Of a stretch of DNA of 35,585 bases, positions 21,551 to 32,700 are shown in pieces. The notes under the pieces were generated by a model, which was not told the origin of the DNA, did no database searches, and saw only the letters and a program-made list of their open reading frames with translations. The DNA is from Chlamydomonas sphaeroides (taxonomy: Eukaryota > Chlorophyta > Chlorophyceae > Chlamydomonadales > Chlamydomonadaceae), in the NCBI GenBank assembly GCA_001662425.1, contig BDDC01001022.1, positions 1 through 35,585 of the forward strand, read 5' to 3'. The position numbers were made by a program, and so were the translations under genes. How positions within the stretch are numbered: the stretch's first letter is position 1; each line of letters starts with the position of its first letter.

Positions 21551-23610
21551 TATCGTTACCAGTAGCGAGCCGGGGCTGGACGACGGGGATGTGGTCAGCG
21601 GCTCGCGTGGTGTGGCGCGGGCGGGACTCTGGCTCCGCTCGGCTAAAGACAGAACGGACTGAGATTTCTTCGACGGCCCATTGTTGGGCGCCGGCTCGGC
21701 GCTGGCTTGGGCCAATAAGCACTGGCGCGGGATGTGCGCTGCTCGCCACTGGCGCTTCACTGACGTCGCGGTGGCGACGACGACGGCGGCGTGGGTCGTG
21801 TGCGCCCTCTTTCTATTGCGCATTCACCACCGCACGCCGCCCTAGGACTGGGGCTTGCTCGGCGGCACTGGTCGGGCCATCACCACCTGACGGCATGCAG
21901 GCGAGGAGTCTGATGGCGCTCCGGGCGGCCGCGTCGCCTGCGGGGCGCTGGCGCACGCCGGGCCATTGTGCTGACGACCCAGGGCATCAAGGTTGACGGC
22001 GCTGCGAGCGCGGGCGGTGTTGGGGCTGTTTGGGGCCCGGCGGGAGGGCCGTTGCGGCGACGCACAAGTACGGCATGCGTGCATCGATCAACTGGGCAGT
22101 ACCGAAGTAGCAACCGGGAGTACCGTAGTAGCTATCGGGAGGCTGAGCATTGGGCAGGGGTCGTGAGGTGGGGTTGCGCAGTTGACTTCGACGGTGTTGC
22201 ACGCGGGCAGTATGGACGACCAGCAACTTGATACCCTTGATTGAGGCACGGAAGCATGCGGTAGGGGGTGGGGCACGGCGGGGGCTGGCGACGATCGGGG
22301 CGGCGGCGCGACAGGCCGCGGCTGGTCGTCCCAGTGCGGCAGCTGCGCGCTGCGTGCGGGCTGTGTTGTCCGCAATAGGCTTCATGACGTGGAGCATAAT
22401 GGCCTGGCTTCCCTAGCATGTCAACATTACGCGGCTGACCGGGCTCGCGGCGATTGCAATAGCGGCCGGCCGGGTGGTGGGGGCACGGTCGAGGGCAGGC
22501 AGCCCGGCTGCCTTGCGAGGAGGAGGGGGCCCGTGCCACGCGCCGCGGCAGTGGCGGCTGGCGCCGCAGCTCGTCTGGGCTCGGCGCCGCGTCCGCCGCT
22601 GGCATGGGTTCCCAAGTTGGGGAGGGCGAGATTGCTGAAGCGGTGTGCGAGGTGGGGGGTTGGCGTTGGGCTGGTGGGGGATGGACTTGCGCTGTGCCAC
22701 CTAGTTGGTTTCGAGAACTGCCTCTATACGCTTTAATGCTCGGGTGATGCCCGGTTGGCCCCGTGGGCTGGCCGGGCCGTGTGTGCCCGGCGCCGCTCGC
22801 ACGATGCGTGCGGCCCTCACGTGCGGGCGAGTGGGGCGGCGGCCGCTGGTGGCACCGCAGCGAGGGGCGCATGTGCGGCCGAGGGCGTGGTGTTGCGCGG
22901 CTTAGCCGGACAGTTGTGATGGAGGATGACTGTGCGTGGTGTAAATTGTTGCATCGGTCCGAGCTCTGCCAGTGCCAGACAGGCCAACAGGCGGTTCCAG
23001 CTCACTGGCGGTTGTTTCAGGCACCTTTCTGGTTCTTCAACGAAAGTTGCCTGCAGCTCGCTCCGTCCACCACCGCCCCGCCCGCTGTCCAAAGCCCAAT
23101 GAAACAAAGCAAATGCACAAGGTGCCGCGCGCCCCGAAGGCCGACGGGCCGGCTCGCGGTGACGCCCAGTGCAGTAGTGAGCGGTGGCGTGCCGTGAGCG
23201 GCGGCCGTGTCCCACGCAACCCAGCCTACAGGCCTGTTGGCCGCAGCTAGTAAGGCCGGCTGCTGTCAACACCTCCTGATAACACACAAGATATAATTGA
23301 TAAATGTATAGACCGCGCGGCAAGAAGGACCATGCTTGCGGGGCTGTGCGCGCACACGGCAGGAGCCTGCTCGTGCGGCTGCTGGCGCCGTTGGAGCCCC
23401 TGGCTGGCGCTGTCCGCAACCTCGCGCACTCGCAGCGCGACACCCCACCACCACCTGGCCACCCACCTCCGCGGGCTCGACCTGCAACATCCATTGCTGC
23501 ACCGCCCCCACATTTCAACATCCCCGCATTCCCCATACCACCCCACATTCGCCACAACACCCCCCGCCAAACCCTTTGCCCACGCGGCCGGTGCTGGCCT
23601 ACACGGTACC
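21551..23610. other. Convergent intergenic region and 3' UTRs
   Basis: This lies between the stop codon of the plus-strand gene (21550) and that of the minus-strand carbonic anhydrase (23611). No coding exon could be supported. A TGTAA on the + strand at 22940 is a possible but distant 3' signal for the upstream gene. Bases 23276-23310 are unusually AT-rich and lie in the anhydrase 3' flank. A short near-repeat, AGTACCGTAGTAGCTATCGG beside a diverged copy, lies at about 22100-22142. Confidence 0.4.
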
Positions 23611-26600
23611 TCACACGCGGCCGTTGCCGGACAGCCGCAGCGGCGCGCCCAGCATGAGCTGCCGCTCCTCCCCACTCGTGCGCGGGTTGCTCTCCACGGC
23701 CATCGCCGCGCCCCCGGCGCGAACCGTTCCGCTCCCACTGCCATCGCCGGCAGGCGCCGCCGCCGCCCGCCGCTTGCGCAGGCGTCGTGCCACGAAGGCC
23801 GACACCAGCGCCACGAACACGGCCCCGAACAAGCAGCCAAACACGAGCCCCACGATGGCCCCCGCCTCGGCCGCGGGCTTGTCTGCGGCGGCCTCGCTCC
23901 ACATGTCGCCGCTGCCGCTGCCGCTGCCGCCGCTGCTGCCGCTGGTGCCCGTTGTGGTGGTGGCCGCCCCGGTTGTGGTCATCGTTGCTGCCGGCTGGGA
24001 GCTGGGCGCTGCCTGGCCGCCTGTGAAAGGGCAGACGGAGCAGAGGTCTCAAGCTCACCCGCATTGCATGTGGCAGTAGGCCGCGGATGCCGGTAGGCTG
24101 CGGTTCCCCCAGGGGGGACAGGCAACGGCGCGCGGCCCCGGACGGCCCCGGCGCAACTGCCCCAACGCCGCGTAGCGGGCACCGCCGTCTGGACGCCGCA
24201 CGCGCTCGCGGCCGGGCCAGCGCCTTCGCCCCCCCGTTGCACCGCCGCCGGCCTCACCCTGCGGCGCGTCGATCCACTGCAGCACCTCCCGCGAAAAGAG
24301 CGGCTGGATGACGCGGAAGTTGTTGCCGACGCCCTGCTTGCTGCAGTTGTACCTATGGGCGCCGCACGTTGCCAGCAGAAGCCACGTCAGCAGCAGCACG
24401 CCGCAGGGTGCCGCTCACCGGCTCGCGCGCATGCACACAGGCCGCCGCGTTGCCGGTGCCGATGCCGGCATGGGCCTTAGATCCGTCGACACCGGCCACT
24501 GCCAGTGAGCAGCCCCCTGGGATGTGCAGTAGCCCGCTAGCGCAACATGCAGTTGCGGTGTCGTGGTCATGGGCCGAGATGCAGCCCTCCGCACCCACCT
24601 GGCGTTGGACAGGCTGCCCTGGATGCCGCTGCCGCCGCCGCTGCCGCCGCCCAGCAAGCGCCGGCCCTGACCTCCGCCTGCATCAGCTCCTGCAGCCCGT
24701 TCGCCGGAGTTCATGTGGCTCTGGCCGGCGCCACGGCCTAATCCATGGCCGTGCCCGCTGCCGTGCCGCTGCCCCTGCCCCTGGCGGTGGGTCCGCATGC
24801 GGCCGTGACCTTGTCCGCCGGAGCGCCGCCCCTCGTTGGCCCCGAAGCCTCCTTCTTCGTCATCTTCATCTTCACTTTCATCGCCCATGTGCTCGTGGTC
24901 GTGGTCGTGGTCGTGATCATGGTCGTGATCATGGTCGTTATCATGATCATGATCGTCATCGTCATCGTGATTGTCATCATGATCGTGATTGTGGTCATGG
25001 TCGTGAGCGTGGTCATGGTCGTGAGCGTGGTCATGGTCGTAGTCATCATCGTTATCATAGCTTGCATCAACGTCGTCATCGCCATTGACACCGATGCTGC
25101 CGTGCCCGTCGACACCCTGCTGCCACACTTGGCCCGCATGCCCCCCGGACAGCGCGCCGCCGTTGAGCGCCTGCGCCTCTCCCCGCAGGCTCCGGTGGTG
25201 GTGGCGATGATGGTGGTGGCGATGCGCGGTCGCTGGCAGCGCCTCCGTGCGCGCTGCCGGCGCGGCTTTGCCGTCGGCGTACGACACCGTACAATTGTTG
25301 TCGCCGGTGGCCAGGATGAACTTCTCGTACTGCGGGTTGGCATTGTGACGTAAACACACGCGTGTCCCACCGCTACGGCTGTACAGCATGGTCAGCAGTC
25401 GATTTCGCCGCACCTGTGCATACGATATGCGGATGGGCTCCATCATGAGGTGCCACAAGATGCCCTCCGTGCACGGCGGCGTGGTGAGCGAGCCCGCGTA
25501 CGTGTAGTACGAGCGGTTGGCCCTGCGGCGGTTGGCGGTTGGGCGCCGGCAGTTGAGCGGCAAGCGTCAACATCCCCGCAGCACGAGTCGCGCGCTGTGC
25601 TGGCCGGACGCGACTCGCGATGCAGCCCCCGCTGGCGCCGCCGGCCAGCCGGTACTCACGGCAGCAGGTCCGACATGTTGAGCCGCACGCCCGCGGGCAC
25701 GTAGGCCACGGTGCGCTCCTGCGTGCGCAGGTGTGTGGGCGGGCGGGTGAGGGGCTACCAAACAAGAGACATGTCGAGGCGAAAGGGAGGCACGCGGGGT
25801 GCGCTCCTGCGGCCCCGCTGCAGCACGGCCGCCGATCGCCGTGCGGCGGGCAGTGCTCGCTGGTGCGCCCCAGTCAGGGCTTGGCACCCTAGGCGCCCTG
25901 GCCCAGGCCCGGGCCTCCGCCGTGCACTGCAGCCCACTAGGCGCTGCGGGCCGCCGCTTCCCAAACGTTGCGCCTCAACATCCTGCCCACGGGCCCGGTT
26001 TCCCGGCCACCCATCCTTCGCGCCCCCCCCTGGCACCAAGCACACCCGTGCGCCTTTTCCCCTTATCGCTCCTGCCTCCTCCCTCCCGCACGCCCCCACC
26101 TGCAACGGCATGATGTCCCAAAAGGGCTTGAGGAAGGTGTTGTCCGAGGTGTCCCCGGGGTCCATGGCCATCATGACGCCAACCACCTGGAGGCGCACCC
26201 AGCGACCCAGCGCGTCAGGGCCGGAGCGGCGCCCGGGGGGGGCCGCACCCGGGGCCCGCAGCGCACCGAGCGCCAGTCTAAGTGCCCCGCTCCAGCTGCC
26301 CCCACCGTGAGCTGCCCCCCTGCCCCGCTCCAGCTGCCCCCCTGCCCTGCCCTGCCCTGCGCTGCCCTCACCGTGAAGCAGCCCTTGTCCCCGCACCCGG
26401 GCAGCTGGCCGGCCAGGATGCGGCACACCACGTGCACCTCGGCGGGGTACATGGCGCCGCGCAGAAAGTGCTCGCTGGTGGGGGTGCACGGGGCCAGGGG
26501 CAGCAGGCGGCTGAGCCGTGTGGTGCGTGTGACGCAGGGGTGCCGGTTCTGGGCGGGCGCAGGGAGAGGAGGAGTCGCGGCGTTGCGACAAGGCCGGGGC

Positions 26601-27902
26601 AGGAGCCGCCGCCCGCTCCGCCGCCGCAGGCGGCAGCGCATGGGGCGGGAGCCCCACGTCCGCGTACGTAACTTGCAGCTGCTCCTCTCTGAGCCCCGGT
26701 CACCAACGCCCCTCGCATGTCGCATCCCACGATGCCTGCTCCCTCCGACCCGCGCCCCAGCTACAGCCCCAACCCCCTCACACCTGTGGGTGTGGAAGTG
26801 GAACTGCACCGGGGTCACCCGCACCCGGGTGTAGCTGCCGGCGGCGGCGCCGGCTTCCTCCACGGCGCGCGTGAGCGGGCCGCGGGCCACCGGCCCCGGC
26901 AGTGCGATGGTCATGTCCGAGACCCAGGCTGGGTCCGACCACTCGATCTGCGGCGCCGTGGCGTTTGTGGCGCGGGCAGGCTTGGGCCATGAGAGCGCGT
27001 TAGGTAGGCGCGGCGCCGCCATCGCTCTGTTCGGGTATCGCGCGGGCTGTCCCGTACGGCACTGCCACGTCACTGCTACGGCACCTGGATGGTGTGCCCC
27101 GAGTTGATGACCTGCAGCGGCGGGCGGGCGGCAGAGCACACGCACAAGGCATATGTTGATTACCCGCCGGAGGGCGGCTGACAAGGGGCTGCGCCATCCT
27201 GTGTGTTCCTGTGTGTTCCTGTGTGGGTGAGCGATGTATGTTGCGAATAGGCCGGCAGCACGTATGTATGTTTCGGGGTATGGGACGGACCCATGGCAAC
27301 CTCGGCGTGGCCGCGACCCTTGGCCGCGACCCTAGGGTCGGCCAGGCCATAGCAGGTGCCGCACCTGGACATTAGTGCCGTCCGAGGTGACGACGCCCAC
27401 GTCCAGGATGGAGCGGGCGGCGTCGGGCACGGCGGCGTAAGCGCGCTCGGGATGGAGGTGGATGGGGGACTGGCGCGTGCCGCTGCGGCATACCCAGGAC
27501 TTGTTGGCCGTGTCAGTGCCGTCCCAGTCCAGACCGCCCATCCCGTAGCCCCCTGCACGGAGAGCAGGGGAGCAGACGCGGACATCGGCAGCCTTTGAAG
27601 CGCGTGTCAGCGCGCGGCTGCGAGGCGGCGCCTGTGGGCGGGTGCTGTCCCGTGAGGTTACGGCAGGTGCCTAGGGGTGCCGTCGAGTCGTCAGCCGTCA
27701 ACTGCGAGCCGAGAGCCGAGAGCGGTGAGATGTTGCGGTCTGTGACGTGTTGCCTTAACGCACAAGGTGAGCCGTTGAAGCCGTCGTGCTCAAGGCCCTC
27801 CGGATGACTGCCGAACTTGAAGATACATGCGCGGCACGCGACGAGCGACGCCACGACCACAATAAAGTTGTTAGCAGCTATGTGTCCTATGTGTTTGGCC
27901 AT
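23611..27902 (-). CDS. Secreted, membrane-anchored alpha-carbonic anhydrase with a His/Asp-rich insertion, complete, 10 exons
   Basis: Exons in transcript order: 27764-27902, 27365-27552, 27085-27111, 26784-26947, 26372-26474, 26100-26186, 25660-25718, 24599-25522, 24258-24352, 23611-24020; all phases fit and give 731 aa. The start at 27902 gives a signal peptide followed by CIFKFGSHPEG, the opening of Chlamydomonas CAH1-type enzymes. SWVCRSGTRQSPIHL, VINSGHTIQ, FHFH (zinc ligands His168, His170), EVHVV (His187) and SLTTPPCTE (269-275) show an intact alpha-class active site for CO2/bicarbonate exchange. About 230 residues are inserted before the last fold segment NNFRVIQPL (574-582). The insert has a His/Arg cluster (about 356-366), an alternating Asp-His stretch (about 403-478) and a Gly-rich part. 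A Thr/Gly/Ser stalk, one helix (about 650-673) and a basic tail end the protein. The insert occupies a position like that of the cleaved spacer between the CAH1 large and small subunits. Confidence 0.92.
24849..25080 (-). repeat. Simple repeat encoding the Asp/His tract of the carbonic anhydrase
   Basis: Near-hexamer repeats of GACCAC / GATCAT on the minus strand (GTGGTC / ATGATC on plus) encode alternating Asp and His, with some Ala, Asn and Glu, followed by an acidic end (DESEDEDDEE). Codons vary (GAC/GAT, CAC/CAT), so the protein pattern is kept better than the DNA pattern. The + strand reads as a false hydrophobic V/I/M frame. Confidence 0.85.
27085..27111 (-). other. 27-nt microexon of the carbonic anhydrase gene
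   Basis: Bounded by CGCTGCAG and GTGCCG, it encodes VINSGHTIQ. This is the conserved alpha-anhydrase strand that follows the QSPI motif; exon 2 ends NVQ and exon 4 starts IEWSDPAW. Both introns are phase 0. Confidence 0.85.
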
Positions 27903-29771
27903 GGCCAAGGGGACCTTCCGGGAATTCCGAAAAAGCAGAGTTCCGAAACTTGTTAGTGCGTGCGCGCCGGCTCGGCGCCAACAACAGCGAGTTATCAATG
28001 CGAGGGAAACGTGGAAACACACGGTGGTAGAGTGAGCGTCGCGGGTACCGTGAGGGTCAGTTGGGCGTTACGAAATGATTCCGCGCTCGAGCTCTGCATT
28101 CTTGCAGTTCAGCACGGCGAGTTAATTTACAGGGCTGCTAGGTCTGGCCAGTCAGTGGTTGACGGCACGTGTTCTCCCCGGCGTCTGCCCCGGCGTCGCC
28201 GCCCGCCCAACGCCTTCACACGGCACGCTTTGACATCCCCTCCGTTTTCTATCACCGCCGCATCAACATGCACATCGCACACTGTGTCAATCCAATTTCA
28301 GCTGAGCTGGTGCGAATACGAGCTGTGCCCAATCGAAGCAGGCCTGACCAGGCATGGGGCCTCTGAGCGCCCGCCCGTCCTCACACACCCGATGCCAACC
28401 TCCGCTGCGGCATGGCCCTTCGCTGTGACGCGTGCAATGCGCAGCGTACGGATCATCACACCACGTGCCGCCGACGTCGTTAGGCCTGGTCGGAGCTGGT
28501 GGGCTACGGAGCTGCGCGCACTAGGAGCGAGCGTGGGGCCGCGCGCTATCCACCCACAACTTAATATCTTAACTTGTATGGACCCACGACTTTTTCGGTA
28601 GCACATGCGATGTGTCCGTAGTCAATATGATGGCAGCAGGGGCTCGAATGTCAGGCAAGACCGAACGGGTGGGCACGCATGGTCCCCAGGGTCTCCCCTG
28701 CATGATCCCGATGCCCTGCCAGGCCTGGTCACGTGACGCCCCCTCGGCTGTCTCCTCGATACGGCGCAGCCCGCCATCGGCGCCAACTCTGCTGGGCTCT
28801 GTACAGCCCCAAGGTCAGCGCGGCCGCCTGTTGCCTTCGCTTTGATTCAATCAGGATTAGCGCGGCGGTGACCCAGTGTCCCGAAAATGGCGCGGCCCGG
28901 GTTCTCGAGACGACTGCACACAGGGTCTTACAGTGGTACTCAGCTTGCTGCACGCCGTACCATGTGTTGCAGCCCAAGCCCACGATGCACTGCGGGCCCC
29001 TTGCGGGCGCAGTGCCCGGCACACCCGGCACCGGCCACCGCGTGCCGTGCAAACCCGGGAACCTCGGGCGCGCTCCCAACGATAAAAACACACTTCCCTG
29101 GGCAACATGCCCTTTCGGGCCCGGCGTGCGACGACCGCAAGCCGTTGCCAGCACCAGGGCGGGCGCTTGGATAGCCCGGACGCACTCCAAGTCACCAATC
29201 CTCTGGGGCAGAGCCCAAGCACAACGCTCCACCAGACGTCCTACTCTGGCCCTGCAACTTTCAGTTTATGGTTCCGCTCAGCCCGGCACCTCTGCCTACG
29301 AATGCGATGAGCGCGAGGGCGGCCAGCGGCACATCAGCCGCCGAAGCCCAGGTCGGCCGTCAGTCTGTAGCACATGCACATGCCACTTCTCGCACACACG
29401 TCAAACCTCTTTCCCAGCCACGAAAGGCGACCCGACGCCACCCTGCACGGCCGTCTAGCTACACATCCCGGTGAAGTCAAATAACTCATGCTACTCAGTC
29501 CTGCGGGTATGCATGTCATTGTGTCCGGTCGGGATTCAGCAGTTTGTGCGCCCCGTCGACGGAGTGACAGTCCGATAGCTGTCTACAGTACGCGGCCGCT
29601 GGCCTCTGGCGCCCGCCGCTTGGTGCGGCCCTGGGCGGTGATGCCGCCACGCCACTGCGCAATGAGGACCTGGCTCTAAGCACGTCAACACAACCCGCAT
29701 AGAATAGAACGATCTCATTCGTTGCGCCTGCTATCAACGGCATCTCGGCGACAGGCAGCGCGTGATCGCTA
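27903..29771. other. Intergenic: 5' flank of the anhydrase and 3' flank of the LRR gene
   Basis: No coding exon could be supported. The left part must hold the anhydrase promoter (minus strand); no clear TATA box was found. A GGAATTCC site sits about 20 bp upstream of the start codon. The right part is the 3' UTR of the LRR gene. Confidence 0.4.
28928..28932 (-). terminator. Candidate polyadenylation signal of the LRR gene
   Basis: TTACA on the + strand is TGTAA on the minus strand, 840 bp past the stop codon at 29772. A second TTACA near 28127-28131 is a more distant alternative. Confidence 0.35.
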
Positions 29772-32700
29772 CTACCGCTTGTCGTTGTACTCGTCGTCCG
29801 CCACGGCCGATGCGTGCACTTGCGGCTCGCCAGAGACCATGTTGCGGGGGTTGCGAGGACTGGCGACGAGCGTTGCCGTGATGTCAACGCTGCTCACGTG
29901 CGACATGCGGTGCCGGGACGCCGCCTCCGTGCCCACCGCCTCCTCCACGGCCATGCCGCCGCGCAGCTGGCTGCCGCCCTCCGGCAGCTCCAGCTCCACG
30001 TCCGACACAGCCGCCGCGTCGCTGCCGGTGTCCGACGTAGCGTCCTTCGGCGTCGCCACGTGCGCCACAAGCACCGCCTCAGCCTCGGCGCCGCCGTCGC
30101 GACCCTCCTTACTGCTGTGGCGGCCTTCTGCCGACATCCGCAGCTCCCCCGGCACTGCTGTCCCCGACGTCACAGCTGTCGGCCCCAGGGCACGTCCAGC
30201 CTCGACGTCGCCGCCCTTGGCGGCGGCGCCGGAGGCGGAGCCGCGCGAGGCGAAGGACGGGTCGGCCGCGACATCTGGCAGATCCTCGGTGGCGCGGATG
30301 ACGCTGCCTGCCCGGAAGGCGATCGACATCCGCTTCATGAAGGAGCCCAGGTCTTTATCCTCCAGCAGCAGAACCTGAGCGGGATGGACGGAAGAGTTGC
30401 GAAGGGTATTAGCATGGAGTGCGGGGGTGGATGTGGGCGGGACCTGGATAGCGTGGGTTGCGGGCCGGGGTGCCGCGAGCGCAGCAGCAGCAGCAGCCGC
30501 AGCAGCCGCGCCTGCACTAGCTGCTCCTCGCACCTTGATCCAGCTGCCGGCCTTGAAGGCGCGGAAGGCGAGGGAGAGCATGGAGGTGCCGATGGAGATG
30601 GCGCCAAGCACCGCCGAGAAGAGGAAGATGGGCGTGAGAATGACAATGCCGGCGGAGCGGCCGATGACGTAGCAGGTGGTCTGTACGATGGCCTGGGGCA
30701 GTGACTCGTTGAGCGGCTCCAGCAGGATCTGGGGGGTTGCGTTGGGAGCGGCACGATGGCACAGAAGGGGTAAGAAGTGGTGGTGGGACCAGGGCAAGGA
30801 GACGGTGTCTGGAGCAAGGGAAGTTTCGCAGCCGGCGATTAGGCAGCGGCAGCGCCCCGGGCTCTCACCGTCTGCTCAAAGACTGTGATGGCGCTGGGGT
30901 GCTGGAAAGGCGCCGGCAGCCGCTTTGTGAGCTTGGCGGTGACGTCCACGTGCGCGTGGGGGCCCTGCAGCGCAGAGGCAGGCGGCGGACGACGAGGAGG
31001 TGAGCGGCCGGGCCACCGAGCAGACATGCACGCCAGCCCTGCCCTGACTCGCCATGCCCCGCAGCGAGGCTCCCTGCCTACCGTGGTGCGGCGGTGCTTG
31101 ATGGCTGCCGGAAAGGTGATGAGCGTGATGATGGTCAGCACGGCCGTCCAAAGCATCTCAAAGATGATGCCCAGCGGCATCGTGAGCAGCCCGATGACCA
31201 GCGCGACGCGCTTGGACAGGCCCAGGATCTTGCGCACCGAGATCAGGTGCACCACCCAGGCGGAGGCAATGTTGGCGAGCAGGATGACGAGCACCGCGAT
31301 GGCGGGCGCGGGCTGGCGGGCCCATGACTTGTAGCCAATCACGAAGACCAGATCGGAAACCAGGTCTCCCCAGAACAGCGCCAGCGCCAGCCGCGGGTGC
31401 AAGGCCTCCCACACGGGGCCAACCACGCGCCGCACCGCAACCGCCGCGCTCCAGATCCAGTCAACGGACGTGGCCAGCCCTCGCTTCGAGGCGCCCTTGG
31501 CCTTGCCGCCCTCGGCCTCGGCCTCGCCCTTGGCAATGGCGTTTGGGCCTGGCATTGTCTCGCCCGGAGGTGGCGGCGGCATGGCAAAGTCGAAGTTGGC
31601 ACGGCTCAGCTTGTGCTGCCTCCGCATCTCCTTCCGCGCCTTGCGCCGCGCGGCCAGCCAGGCGTGAGCGTGGTGCGCCGGCAGCGCTAGGCCGCAGGCC
31701 AGCACTGAGATCACCAGCACGGGCAGCCACACGCGCAGCGCCACCACGCCCTGAGCACGGCGCGGCGGCAGAGGAGCAGCACAGGCAGCGGGGGTGAGGC
31801 GGGTGCTCGAGCTGGTGTGCTGGTGTGTGTTGCTGTGTCACAGGCTGGCGCAGGTTGGGCGGCTAGGCGGATGTGGCGCAGGGCGTGCAGCGAGAGGCTC
31901 ACCCGCGCCTCCAGTCCTCCGTAGCACCACACGGCGGGGTCGGTCTGCCATGCCGCGTACTGGCTGTGGACCTGCTGGTACGGCCGCAGCGGCTCCCACA
32001 CCGCGTCCGACACCAGCAGCGAAGACAGCATCGCTGCGGCGGCAGCCGGCGGCGGCGCGGCAGCGGCGATGCCACCGATACCCTTCAGCTTCAAGAGAGC
32101 TGCGGCCGCGGCCGCGGCGGTCGCCTCGCGGTTCTTGTGGACGTCGATGGCGTCACACACCTGCGCGTATGCGTTTTGATGGGGGGTTGGGCAGGGAGGG
32201 AGGGGCGCGTGTGTCGCTGCTGCGCGGCGTGCTGGGCCGGTGGGGTGGTTGCGCACGGTGCCGTACCTGGATGACGTCGTCCGTGTCGAGCACGCGGTCG
32301 CCTGTGATAACGTTGCTAAGCGAGGGCGGCTTCTGGTAGTCCACCTGCACCCACACAGCGGCACAAGCAGCAACCGATGAGCAGCAATCAAGCAGCGGAG
32401 CGGCAGCACAGGGCGCTGTTGCTTCTTTAGTCTCCGCGGACCCCCTTCCGCCGCGCTGCCGGTACCTCCCCCGCTTGCCTGCGTGAACTCCATGTGCCCG
32501 GCCGCCACCCGGTCCACAACATAGCTCCAGTCGCGCTCCCACCGCGGCAGCGCGCGCCAGTCCAGGCTCATCTGCCATCAAGCAAGGGCGAACGGACGTC
32601 AGCGCCAGACCCCTCCTTGCATCTGTGCAAAGCCCATCGCCCCGAGAGGATTCGTATCCCCAGCCAGGCCCCAGGCATGGCTCACCTTCGTGCCCCGCAC

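Noticed and set aside
18811..21823. Long minus-strand frames opposite the tail exon
   Set aside because: These are shadows produced by GC-rich third positions; they have no motifs and the plus-strand frame is continuous over 936 codons.
24745..25353. Plus-strand frame rich in V, I and M that resembles a membrane protein
   Set aside because: It is the complement of the Asp/His codon repeat of the carbonic anhydrase exon and has no start or splice support.
27915..27935. CO2-response enhancer motif (GANTTNC) near the anhydrase start
   Set aside because: A single GGAATTCC match about 20 bp from the ATG is expected by chance and is too close to the start codon for the known enhancer arrangement.
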